Assembly (NCBI RefSeq): GCF_047372505.1
Contig: NZ_JBKBEU010000001.1
Coordinates: 3,038,001 to 3,102,000 of the forward strand
DNA from: Phaeobacter cretensis
GTDB taxonomy: Bacteria; Pseudomonadota; Alphaproteobacteria; Rhodobacterales; Rhodobacteraceae
Reading direction: 5' to 3'
DNA: 64,000 bases
In this document: piece by piece, positions 16,348 to 24,074 of the stretch
Layout: each line of letters starts with the position of its first letter
How positions within the stretch are numbered: position 1 is the first letter of the stretch
Position numbers and translations under genes: made by a program
Notes under the pieces: generated by a model
The model's database searches: none
What the model was told of the DNA's origin: nothing
What the model saw: the letters and a program-made list of their open reading frames with translations, nothing else

Positions 16348-17378
16348 TGCTCAACATGCAGGAAATCTCTAACATCGCGAATGAAATCTGCCCAATGCAT
16401 GTGGTTATTAATCATGACGGGCGGATCACTGGCGTGGGGCCGACCTTGCAGAAGCTTCGCCCTGAGACAGATTGGGTGGGCAGTCGTTTCTTTCGTATCT
16501 TTGATCTGGCGCGGCCGCGGCGGGTGCGCTCGACTGAGGACCTGATTAAGACAGCTGGTGCTAAACTGCATCTGAATTTCCGCGATGCGCCGCAGACCGG
16601 GCTGAAAGGCGTGCTAGTACCATTTCCGGAAGGCAAGGGCGGGTTTATCAACCTGTCCTTTGGAATCTCCGTCCTGGAGGCAGTACGTGACTATGACCTG
16701 ACCAGCGCGGACTTTTCACCTACGGACCTGACGATTGAGATGCTGTATCTGGTGGAGGCCAAATCCGCCGCGATGGAGGCTTCGCGTCAGCTGAATCTGC
16801 GTCTTCAGGGGGCGAAGATCGCCGCTGAAGAGCAAGCCTTTACAGACACCTTGACCGGGGTAAAGAACCGTCGCGCGATGGATCACATTCTGAACCGGAT
16901 GATCTCTTCCGGTCGGGATTTCTCGTTGATGCATGTGGATCTGGACTTCTTTAAAGAAGTCAATGACACGCTGGGGCATGCGGCTGGCGATACTGTCTTG
17001 CAGCGTGTTGCGAAGCTGATGGTGCAGTGCACCCGCCAGATCGATACGGTCGCCAGAGTGGGCGGCGACGAATTCGTGCTTATTTTCGAAGGGCTTATCG
17101 ACCGGATCCAGCTATCGGGGATCGCTCGCCGATTGATTTCCAGTATTGAAGAGCCAATCCCGTTTGGGGACAAGACCTGTAGGATCTCGGCCAGCGCCGG
17201 AACCACGCTTTCCTCGGCATTCTCGACGGGACTGGATGCGGGGACTTTGCTCAATCAGGCAGATGTAGCGCTATATGCCGCTAAGAATGCCGGTCGCGCC
17301 CGACATTTCTTCTATCAGCCGGGTATGGAAGAACAGGATACCGAGACCTCCTCGCAATCGACGGCCGGGACGGCGTAA
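16344..17378 (+). CDS. Diguanylate cyclase with HNOBA (H-NOX-associated) domain
   Basis: 344 aa. The first 150 residues match the PAS-like HNOBA domain of soluble guanylate cyclases and H-NOX partners (CPMHVVINHDGRITGVGPTL; ARPRR; LTSADFSPTDLTIEMLYLVE at 16702-16761). A helical linker (residues about 145-175) leads to GGDEF. The signature is RVGGDEFVLIF, and RQID five residues upstream forms the inhibitory I-site. It should make c-di-GMP under control of the preceding H-NOX-like protein, to which it is coupled by an ATGA overlap. Confidence 0.85.
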   Translation: MMLNMQEISNIANEICPMHVVINHDGRITGVGPTLQKLRPETDWVGSRFFRIFDLARPRRVRSTEDLIKTAGAKLHLNFRDAPQTGLKGVLVPFPEGKGGFINLSFGISVLEAVRDYDLTSADFSPTDLTIEMLYLVEAKSAAMEASRQLNLRLQGAKIAAEEQAFTDTLTGVKNRRAMDHILNRMISSGRDFSLMHVDLDFFKEVNDTLGHAAGDTVLQRVAKLMVQCTRQIDTVARVGGDEFVLIFEGLIDRIQLSGIARRLISSIEEPIPFGDKTCRISASAGTTLSSAFSTGLDAGTLLNQADVALYAAKNAGRARHFFYQPGMEEQDTETSSQSTAGTA

Positions 17379-17703
17379 CGAGTCGTCTAGCAGGGGGCTC
17401 TTGTATCTCTGCTGGACAAGTTTACGTTCCATCCGCGGTTGCTTGGCGTCTTCTAACCATTGTCATGAGTTGGCGTGCCCACCCATACCGCCCTTGGTCG
17501 TGTGGGACCGTACGGTCATCGTTGATATCTTAAGTGGCGAGAGGCAGCTAAAACTACCTGTGAAAATCCAACACTGGCAGATCGCGAAGGCAGTGACGGG
17601 TTATTCTAGCACTGTAGATTATTGCCGGTATGTCGCGTCTTAAAAAACCGCGATGCAGCATTGCTCTTGGCAGATAGAGGCGTCGAAAATTCTTGGAAGA
17701 AAG
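17379..17703. other. Intergenic stretch, no recognised gene
   Basis: 325 bp between the diguanylate cyclase and the first tRNA-Glu (whose 3' end faces it). A 122-codon ORF in this area (17275-17643) mostly overlaps the cyclase gene in another frame and shows no domain. Nothing like an integrase or attachment repeat was found. Confidence 0.5.
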
Positions 17704-17778
17704 TGGCAGCCCGTAGGGGAATCGAACCCCTCTTTCCAGGTTGAAAACCTGGCGTCCTAACCGATAGACGAACGGGCC
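17704..17778 (-). tRNA. tRNA-Glu(UUC), copy 1
   Basis: Cloverleaf on the minus strand: acceptor GGCCCGT/ACGGGCT, anticodon stem CCAGG/CCTGG with loop TTTTCAA (anticodon TTC), T-arm GAGGGG-TTCGATT-CCCCT, discriminator G and encoded CCA. 75 nt including CCA. It is identical to copy 2 at 18120. Confidence 0.95.
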
Positions 17779-17796
17779 ACTTAGTCTGTGTGGGGG

Positions 17797-17825
17797 TGTT
17801 TACTGAGTAGATTGCTGTGGTGCAA
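17797..17825 (-). promoter_or_regulatory. Promoter of tRNA-Glu copy 1
   Basis: On the minus strand, TTGCAC (17820-17825), a 17-base spacer, then TAAACA (17797-17802), 19 bp before the tRNA 5' end. This is a reasonable housekeeping sigma -35/-10 pair. Confidence 0.5.
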
Positions 17826-18119
17826 GAGGGATTTTGACGTGAAACTCAGTTTTTTTCAACTCCATGAAAATTCTGCAAGATACTGAAAATGTATGGATAA
17901 AATGGCGCCTTGGCGGAGTGTTTACTGGGGTGCTGCTGCTACGATGATAAGCGGTTTGCGGTACCGAGTGTTATAGGCGAATGAATCAGCCTCATAGCCT
18001 ATCCAAGTCTTTGTAAGGCTTGCGGCACTGATCTATATCTAGTGTAGAGCGAATGAAATGCAGGGTAGGCTGCATAGTAGATCACACTGGATCATCACAT
18101 TCAAAACTATATGGAAGAG
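17826..18119. other. AT-richer spacer between the two tRNA-Glu genes
   Basis: About 290 bp with lower GC than the neighbours. A 70-codon minus-strand ORF (18039-18251) runs through tRNA copy 2 and is not credible. The left flank of each tRNA shares a short TGGAAGA-like stretch, a trace of tandem duplication. Confidence 0.45.
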
Positions 18120-18194
18120 TGGCAGCCCGTAGGGGAATCGAACCCCTCTTTCCAGGTTGAAAACCTGGCGTCCTAACCGATAGACGAACGGGCC
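18120..18194 (-). tRNA. tRNA-Glu(UUC), copy 2
   Basis: Same 75-nt sequence as the copy at 17704-17778, anticodon TTC, CCA encoded. Two identical genes about 340 bp apart in direct orientation. Confidence 0.95.
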
Positions 18195-18210
18195 ACTTGG
18201 TGTGAGCGGG

Positions 18211-18239
18211 TATTTAGTGGTTAGCGCGGAAACCCGCAA
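18211..18239 (-). promoter_or_regulatory. Promoter of tRNA-Glu copy 2
   Basis: On the minus strand, TTGCGG (18234-18239), 17-base spacer, TAAATA (18211-18216), 16 bp before the tRNA. It uses the same geometry as the promoter of copy 1. Confidence 0.55.
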
Positions 18240-18328
18240 GCCAAAAAACACCGGCGATGTAAATTATTTTCCGATCCGCCGGTCATGGCGATTTCCGGTG
18301 ACAAGCTCGCAAAGAATAGTTGCCTCGG

Positions 18329-20071
18329 CTAGGCTTCGGCAGCATCCTCCAGGCGCATCTGCACAGATTGGCGTCCGCCCCAAGTGTTGATTTCCAGCCG
18401 ACCCGAAAAATGGAACCGCGCGCCGCCGTGGTCTAGCAGTCGCTGGCCCAATGGGGTGTCAAAAGCGCCGAAGCAGATTGCATCGATACCACTGCTCAAT
18501 CCGTCGCTGAGTGACAGTTTCAGGTGGCTTTCACCGACACGTTTGGCGAACCGCACCTGCAGATCCGGAAAGGCGTAGCGTGGCGCAGGGGCACCGGCAC
18601 CGAAGGGGCCAGCCTGTTCGATCTGCTCAATCAGCTGAACCGTGGCTGCACCGGGCATCAGCATTCCGTCAAGCTTCAGATCGCTTGGCCCCAGATCGCC
18701 AGCTCCCTGTTTAGCCAATAGTTCGCTTAACCGTTCCATGGCGGGTTCCAGTTGGTCGCGTGCCACGGTTAATCCGGCGGCCATCTTGTGACCACCGCCT
18801 TTGATCAACAGGCCCTCTGCGGCGGTCCGCTGGATGGAGGCACCGAGGTCGATACCGCTGACTGAGCGGCCAGATCCTTTGCCCTCATCACCGTCAAGGC
18901 CGATCACAATGGCAGGGCGACCAGCGGCTTCCTTCAGGCGCGAGGCAACAATGCCGACAACTCCGGGATGCCAGCCCTCGCCCGCGGCCCAGACCAAAGG
19001 CGCATCCAACCCGCGGGCCTCTGCCTGCTCAAGAGCGGCGGCGCGTACGGCGTTTTCAATATCGCGGCGTTCGGTGTTCAATTCGTCCAGCCGGGCGGCG
19101 ATGGCCTCGGCTTCTGCCGGATTGGTCGTGGCCAACAATCGCGCGCCGAGATCAGCCTTGCCGATGCGTCCGCCAGCATTAACGCGCGGGCCAAGGAGAA
19201 AGCCGAGGTGATAGGTGGAGGGAGAGGAATCCATGCGCGAAACATCAGCCAATGCAACCAAACCCGGGCGTTGGCGGGCAGCCATAACCTTTAGCCCTTG
19301 CCGGACCAGCGCCCTGTTGGCTTCGATCAGTGGCGCTACGTCGGCGACGGTGGCCAATGCGACCAGATCCAGCAGGGCCATCAGGTCCGGGCCAGTCCCC
19401 ATCGCCTTGTCACGCATCTGACGGCGCAGCTCAACAAGCATCAGGAACACAACTCCGGCTGCGCAGAAATACCCCAGCTCGCCGTCTTCATCCTGACGGT
19501 TCGGGTTCACCACAGCAACGCAGTCGGGCAGGGTTTCGCCGCCCAGGTGGTGATCCAGCACTACGACATCTGCACCATCGGCGGCGGCAATAGGGCCATG
19601 AGACAGGGTGCCGCAGTCCACACAGACAATCAGGTCGTGATCACGGGCCAATGCTGACATGGCGGCGTCATTCGGGCCGTAGCCTTCGTCTATGCGGTCC
19701 GGAACATATAGTGTTGCGTTGAGCCCGACCTGATTTAACCAGACCAGCAGCAGTGCCGCAGAAGAGCCGCCATCAACGTCGTAGTCGGCAAAGACAGCAA
19801 TGCGCTCGCGTCCTTCAACTGCTTTCAGGAAACGGGCGGCGGCCTGTTCCATGTCCTTCATGCGGCGGGGGTCTGGCAAGAGTTCCTTCAATTGCGGGGT
19901 CAAAAAACCGCTTGCCTCATGCGCTGGTACACCGCGCCGTGCCAATACCTGACAGACGGCAGAGGGCAGGGCAGTTTGCTGTTCCATCATCTCGGCTGCG
20001 CGAGCGATGTCGACATCGGGACCAATCCAACGACGCCCGGTTAGTGAGGTTTCAACTCCCAGAAAGCTCAT
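18329..20071 (-). CDS. recJ: Single-stranded-DNA-specific exonuclease RecJ
   Basis: 580 aa, normal for RecJ. The DHH-phosphoesterase motifs are present: VFADYDVDGGSSAALL (motif I), VDCGT, VVLDHHLGGE (the DHH), and in the DHHA1 half the glycine-rich KGGGHKMAAGLT. It degrades single-stranded DNA 5' to 3' in RecF-type recombination and mismatch repair. It lies downstream of glpX on the same strand with a hairpin terminator between them, so it is probably transcribed separately. Confidence 0.95.
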   Translation of the reverse strand: MSFLGVETSLTGRRWIGPDVDIARAAEMMEQQTALPSAVCQVLARRGVPAHEASGFLTPQLKELLPDPRRMKDMEQAAARFLKAVEGRERIAVFADYDVDGGSSAALLLVWLNQVGLNATLYVPDRIDEGYGPNDAAMSALARDHDLIVCVDCGTLSHGPIAAADGADVVVLDHHLGGETLPDCVAVVNPNRQDEDGELGYFCAAGVVFLMLVELRRQMRDKAMGTGPDLMALLDLVALATVADVAPLIEANRALVRQGLKVMAARQRPGLVALADVSRMDSSPSTYHLGFLLGPRVNAGGRIGKADLGARLLATTNPAEAEAIAARLDELNTERRDIENAVRAAALEQAEARGLDAPLVWAAGEGWHPGVVGIVASRLKEAAGRPAIVIGLDGDEGKGSGRSVSGIDLGASIQRTAAEGLLIKGGGHKMAAGLTVARDQLEPAMERLSELLAKQGAGDLGPSDLKLDGMLMPGAATVQLIEQIEQAGPFGAGAPAPRYAFPDLQVRFAKRVGESHLKLSLSDGLSSGIDAICFGAFDTPLGQRLLDHGGARFHFSGRLEINTWGGRQSVQMRLEDAAEA

Positions 20072-20117
20072 GTCCGCACCCCTTTTTTACGTCAACAATC
20101 ATCGGCCCGATCATAGC

Positions 20118-20143
20118 AAAAGCCGGACCTCTATAGATCCGGC
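20118..20143 (-). terminator. Terminator downstream of glpX
   Basis: Read on the minus strand: GCCGGA, an 10-base loop, TCCGGC, then a TTTT run. It lies between the glpX stop (20204) and the recJ start (20071). Confidence 0.5.
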
Positions 20144-20203
20144 CTTAACCTTATCTTCAAATACTCAAATCCGGTCTTGCGCTGCAAGCAGCAAGGCCCG
20201 GCA

Positions 20204-21187
20204 TCACTGGTGTGAGCTGAGCGGTGTACGATAGCTCATGCGGCGGACCGAGCCGGTTTTGGAGCGCATCAGCAGCGTGGTAGTTTCTACCCAGCCGGGC
20301 TGTCGTTTGATCGCAGGGAGCAGTGAGCCGCCTGTGACGCCGGTTGCGGCAAAGATCACATCGCTGGTGACCATCTCGTCGCGGCTGTAGACGCGATCCA
20401 GATCGCTAATGCCGGCTTTTGCTGCGCGTGATTTTTCGTCATCATTGCGGAATAGCAGGCGGCCAAAGATCTGGCCTCCCATACATTTCAGCGCGGCGGC
20501 TGCCAATACGCCCTCGGGTGCGCCACCCTGGCCCATGTACATATCAATGCCGGTGATTTCGCTTTCGGCGCAATGCATCACGCCTGCAACGTCCCCGTCG
20601 GTGATCAGGCGAATAGCTGCGCCGGTCTCGCGGACCTCGGCAATCATCGCTTCGTGGCGAGGCCGCTCCAGAATGCATACCGTGATGTCTGAGGGCAGGC
20701 AGCCTTTGGCTTTGGCCAGCGCCTCCACACGCTCGCGTGGGCTCATGTTCAGCGAAACAACATTGTCCGGCAGGCCGGGGCCAACGGCCAGTTTGTCCAT
20801 GTAAGTGTCCGGCGCGTGCAGCATAGAGCCGCGTGGGCCCATTGCGATCACGGTCAGGGCATTTGGCATGTCCTTGGCGGTGAGGGTCGTCCCCTCCAGC
20901 GGATCCAGCGCGATGTCTACGCCGGGGCCTTTGCCCGTGCCGACTTCTTCGCCGATGTACAGCATTGGCGCTTCATCACGTTCGCCTTCGCCGATGACCA
21001 CAACACCTGCAATATCCAAAAGGTTCAGCTGTTCGCGCATGGCGTTCACAGCGGCCTGATCGGCCGCTTTTTCGTCGCCGCGCCCGATCAGCGGAGCGGA
21101 GGCCAAAGCAGCCTGTTCGGCCACACGGGCCAGGCCGAGCGACAGCAGGCGGTCGTTGAATGCGGCGTCGTTGGTGTCAGATGTCAT
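20204..21187 (-). CDS. glpX: Class II fructose-1,6-bisphosphatase
   Basis: 327 aa. GlpX features: the metal-binding DPLEGTT and GEGERDEAPMLYIGEE motifs, and the QGGAPEGVLAAAALKCMGG segment at about residues 190-210. It hydrolyses fructose-1,6-bisphosphate to fructose-6-phosphate in gluconeogenesis, and in some alphaproteobacteria also sedoheptulose-1,7-bisphosphate. It follows hom with a 133-bp gap. Confidence 0.95.
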   Translation of the reverse strand: MTSDTNDAAFNDRLLSLGLARVAEQAALASAPLIGRGDEKAADQAAVNAMREQLNLLDIAGVVVIGEGERDEAPMLYIGEEVGTGKGPGVDIALDPLEGTTLTAKDMPNALTVIAMGPRGSMLHAPDTYMDKLAVGPGLPDNVVSLNMSPRERVEALAKAKGCLPSDITVCILERPRHEAMIAEVRETGAAIRLITDGDVAGVMHCAESEITGIDMYMGQGGAPEGVLAAAALKCMGGQIFGRLLFRNDDEKSRAAKAGISDLDRVYSRDEMVTSDVIFAATGVTGGSLLPAIKRQPGWVETTTLLMRSKTGSVRRMSYRTPLSSHQ

Positions 21188-21263
21188 AGCCAGTGTCCTA
21201 TCTCAATCCCGGGTCGGTACCGTCGCATACCCTGCATCTGGCAGCGCGGGCAAGGGCAGTTGG

Positions 21264-21306
21264 CGGTAACGGGCCAAGGAGATCAGCCCGGTTACCGGTG
21301 TTTTTT
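21264..21306 (+). terminator. Plus-strand-oriented intrinsic terminator between two minus-strand genes
   Basis: CGGTAACGGGC (21264-21274) pairs with GCCCGGTTACCG (21286-21297) with one bulged G, giving 11 bp, followed by GTGTTTTTT (21298-21306). A T-run on the + strand makes it a terminator for rightward transcription, although hom and glpX are both transcribed leftward. Confidence 0.6.
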
Positions 21307-21320
21307 AAGTCTGACCGCTC

Positions 21321-22607
21321 TCAGACCTCTTCGATGCGCAGTGCTACAGGTTCGCTGGCAACCACATCAGTTTTGTCGAGGTCTTCCAAGGCCGTGTGCA
21401 GCGCGCTGGAGGTACATTTGTGGGTCACAATCAGAACGGGGGCGGTTGGCTCCGAATGGCCGTACTGCCGCATCCGGTCGATTGAAATCCCGGCGTCGCC
21501 AAGGGCGGCGGCAACCTTGGCCAGTGCACCCGGTTTGTCCAAAAGCGCGAGGCGCAGGTAGTGCGGTGCTGCAAGGCTGGTTCGTGCGGCGGGGGCTTCT
21601 TCAAGCGACTTGGCCGGCTGGCCGAAGGTTGCCAGACGGTAGCCGCGTGCTAGATCGCAAATGTCACCGAGAACAGCGCTGGCTGTCGGGCCTTCGCCAG
21701 CACCGGGGCCGCGCAGAACGATCTGTTCGACGGCGTCGCCTTCGATCACGACCATATTGGTGCCGCCTTCCAGTTGGCCCAGTGGCGAATCCGCAGGAAC
21801 CAGACAGGGTGACATGCGCTGCTCCAGTCCGCGCCCAGTGCGCTGTGCGACACCGAGCAGTTTGATACGGTAGCCCATATCCGCCGCGTGGCGGATATCA
21901 TCCAGGCTGATACGCTGGATGCCTTCAAGCTGCACATCGTCGAATGCAGGCTTGGTGCCAAAAGCGATGGCCGACAGGATTGCAAGCTTGTGACCGGCGT
22001 CGATGCCGCCCACATCGAGGTTTGGATCCGCCTCAAGATAGCCAAGACGGCCGCATTCCTCGAACAGAGCGTTGTAGCCCTGACCGGTGGCTTCCATTTG
22101 GGTCAGGATATAGTTGCAGGTGCCGTTCATGACACCCATAATGCGGGTGATCTCATTACCAGCCAGACCTTCGGTCAGGGATTTGATCACCGGGATGCCA
22201 CCGGCAACAGCAGCTTCAAACCGAATGACACGTTCTGCGCCCTCGGCCTGTTCGGCCAAGGCCTGACCATGGATGGCCAGCAGGGCTTTATTGGCGGTTA
22301 CCACATCTTTGCCCGCAGACAATGCGGCCTCGGTTGCCGCTTTGGCAGCGCCTTCATGGCCGCCCATCAATTCGACAAAAACATCAATGTCGTCGCGGGT
22401 GGCCAGTGCTACCGGATCGGTTTCCCAAGCGTAGTCACCAAGCGGTACGCCGCGATCCTTACTTGCATCACGGGCAGAGACAGCTGTGATTTCAATCCTG
22501 CGCCCGGTCCGGGCCTCCAGTATGGCTGCTTGACGGCGAATGATCTTGATCACACCGGTGCCAACCGTGCCCAAACCTGCAATACCAAGGCGAAGCGGCT
22601 GTGTCAT
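21321..22607 (-). CDS. hom: Homoserine dehydrogenase
   Basis: 428 aa. The N-terminal NAD(P)-binding motif is GIAGLGTVGTGVIKI; the catalytic region contains VTANKALLA and AAVAGGIPVIKSL and the family signature GVMNGTCNYIL. A C-terminal ACT domain (about residues 350-428; HYLRLALLDKPGALAKV) binds threonine as feedback inhibitor. It converts aspartate semialdehyde to homoserine in threonine/methionine synthesis. Confidence 0.95.
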   Translation of the reverse strand: MTQPLRLGIAGLGTVGTGVIKIIRRQAAILEARTGRRIEITAVSARDASKDRGVPLGDYAWETDPVALATRDDIDVFVELMGGHEGAAKAATEAALSAGKDVVTANKALLAIHGQALAEQAEGAERVIRFEAAVAGGIPVIKSLTEGLAGNEITRIMGVMNGTCNYILTQMEATGQGYNALFEECGRLGYLEADPNLDVGGIDAGHKLAILSAIAFGTKPAFDDVQLEGIQRISLDDIRHAADMGYRIKLLGVAQRTGRGLEQRMSPCLVPADSPLGQLEGGTNMVVIEGDAVEQIVLRGPGAGEGPTASAVLGDICDLARGYRLATFGQPAKSLEEAPAARTSLAAPHYLRLALLDKPGALAKVAAALGDAGISIDRMRQYGHSEPTAPVLIVTHKCTSSALHTALEDLDKTDVVASEPVALRIEEV

Positions 22608-22777
22608 AGCTGGAGATCCTTTAATTCCGAAAGACGTCTCCCCGCCTTAGCGGGTTCAGCGCAGCGGTGCAACGGCGGGGGCGGCAGCTGGCGGACAAAT
22701 CCGGTACAATGGTCTTGCGAGCGGTGTTTGCAGGCAAATCTGCTGGTCGTTGCCAGCGCAGAAACCCACACGCAATT

Positions 22778-22805
22778 GGGTTAGGGCAATCGGGTTAGGG
22801 TTGGG
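22778..22805 (+). other. G-tract cluster with TTAGGG repeats (possible G-quadruplex)
   Basis: Five GGG runs at 22778-22780, 22784-22786, 22792-22794, 22798-22800 and 22803-22805, with loops of 2 to 5 bases, two of them GGGTTAGGG. It spans the stop codon of the lipoprotein gene, which is read from the C-rich strand. Confidence 0.4.
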
Positions 22806-23130
22806 CCGCACGTAACGCATCAGCACGGGCTTGCAGGCGCGCTGCACGGGCCTCAAGCGTGTTTTCCAATGCCTTGCTTTCCTCAGCCGGAAGCGTGCTG
22901 GCTTCCAGTGCGTCTTCCAGTGGAACAAGGGCGGGGTATTGTGCGTTGCGCAGATCCGGTGTCAGGTGATCCTCAAGTTCCGGTACACGGGTGCAACCGG
23001 CGATGACCGCTGCAGCGGTCATCATCGCCAGCGCGGGCACGGCCTGGCGTATTGCGTCAACGGCCCCGGCTGGAGCTGCACGATTTTCGGGCATTTCAGG
23101 CCGTATTTCGAACTGTGCGGGCGATTGCAT
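22795..23130 (-). CDS. Small putative lipoprotein
   Basis: 111 aa. A long N-terminal region is followed by a hydrophobic segment ending in the lipobox VIAGC (ALAMMTAAAVIAGC). The mature part (TRVPELEDHLTPDLRNAQYPALVPLED at 22906-22986) ends in a helical Ala/Arg-rich stretch likely to form a coiled coil. ATG 23130 has AAGGA eight bases upstream; ATG 23139 is an alternative. Similar small lipoproteins are found in Rhodobacteraceae; no function is known. It is divergent from the TetR gene, so the operator at 23197 might control it too. Confidence 0.65.
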   Translation of the reverse strand: MQSPAQFEIRPEMPENRAAPAGAVDAIRQAVPALAMMTAAAVIAGCTRVPELEDHLTPDLRNAQYPALVPLEDALEASTLPAEESKALENTLEARAARLQARADALRAAQP

Positions 23131-23196
23131 CAAAACCATCCTTGTGAGCTGCTCCCTTGATGCACATATTGGTGAAAAGGCACAAGCGGGGCTTTT

Positions 23197-23216
23197 ATCT
23201 GAACATTTGTTCAGAT
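23197..23216. promoter_or_regulatory. Palindromic operator upstream of the TetR gene
   Basis: Perfect inverted repeat of 9-bp arms with a 2-base centre, ATCTGAACA-TT-TGTTCAGAT, 11 bp before the tetR start. It has the size and symmetry of a TetR-family operator, so autoregulation is likely. Confidence 0.65.
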
Positions 23217-23227
23217 ATCATTTTGAC

Positions 23228-23863
23228 ATGGCACGCACCCAAGGTTCACACTCCGATATTACAGGTCCGCGCATTCGTGCAGCGGCATTGCAGCTATTTG
23301 CCCAGCATGGCTTTGCGGCGGTCTCGATGCGCCAGATCGCATCGGAGGTTGGGGTGCAGGCTGGGGCGCTCTATAACTATACACCCGACAAACAAAGCCT
23401 GCTGTTTAGCCTTATGGAAGGCCACATGACGGAGTTGTTGCAGGCTTGGCAGGATCATCTTGTGTCGGCAGATCCCTCAAAGGGTCAGGCCGTTGTGACG
23501 ACAGACGCCACAGAGGCGTATGTTCTTGCTCAGCTTGAAGCCTTTACCCGGTTTCACATCCGCTTTCACCTGGAACGGCCAGATGCGGTTTTCATCGCCT
23601 ATATGGAGTTGAGGAACCTGTCGGAAGAGAACTTTATCGCCATCGAATCCCTGCGGCGCGAGTATGAGAATGCGCTTCAGGCCATTTTGAAAGATGGCGT
23701 ACGGATGGGTGTATTCCATATCCCGGATACCAAGATTGCGACGCTGGCAGTGATTGCGATGCTCAACGGTGTCATGACCTGGTATCGCAGCGGCGGGCGC
23801 CTGTCGCTGGAAGAGGTTGAAGCGATCTATTGGGATATGGTGCAAAAGTCGGTGCGGGCATAA
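23228..23863 (+). CDS. TetR/AcrR family transcriptional regulator
   Basis: 211 aa. An N-terminal TetR HTH (residues about 12-60; IRAAALQLFAQHGFAAVSMRQIASEVGV then AGALYNYTPDKQSLL, at 23264-23398) is followed by a helical C-terminal domain resembling regulators of fatty-acid or CoA-thioester degradation. Start ATG 23228 lies directly behind the palindromic operator. The target genes beyond itself are not evident. Confidence 0.9.
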   Translation: MARTQGSHSDITGPRIRAAALQLFAQHGFAAVSMRQIASEVGVQAGALYNYTPDKQSLLFSLMEGHMTELLQAWQDHLVSADPSKGQAVVTTDATEAYVLAQLEAFTRFHIRFHLERPDAVFIAYMELRNLSEENFIAIESLRREYENALQAILKDGVRMGVFHIPDTKIATLAVIAMLNGVMTWYRSGGRLSLEEVEAIYWDMVQKSVRA

Positions 23864-23871
23864 GCCTTTCG

Positions 23872-24072
23872 ATGCTACGCAGCAGCCGTCTGACTGCGGT
23901 CAGCCCTGACGATATCCCGTCAGTGCGGCTGGCAGAACTGTTTGCGCCAAACGTGGTCAGATGGTTGCGGCCCGGATTTCAGAACAAGCTGACCGAGATT
24001 GGTCAGCGTGCATATCTTAGTGATTTGCAACAGCAGGCTGGGGTTATCTATAGCTGGCGCGCCAATTCCTAG
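23872..24072 (+). CDS. Hypothetical small protein
   Basis: Possible 66-aa ORF starting MLRSSRLTAVSPDDIPSV, 8 bp after the TetR stop and ending next to the convergent pirin gene. No domain was recognised and no clear ribosome binding site was seen. It may be coding or noise. Confidence 0.3.
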   Translation: MLRSSRLTAVSPDDIPSVRLAELFAPNVVRWLRPGFQNKLTEIGQRAYLSDLQQQAGVIYSWRANS

Positions 24073-24074
24073 CC

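Noticed and set aside
17275..17643. ORF after the HNOBA-GGDEF gene suspected as integrase remnant near a tRNA
   Set aside because: No integrase motif; starts inside the cyclase gene and has no repeat of the tRNA 3' end on the far side.
17704..18194. Duplicated tRNA-Glu as attachment sites of an integrated element
   Set aside because: Only about 340 bp lie between the copies, with no element genes; simple tandem duplication is enough.
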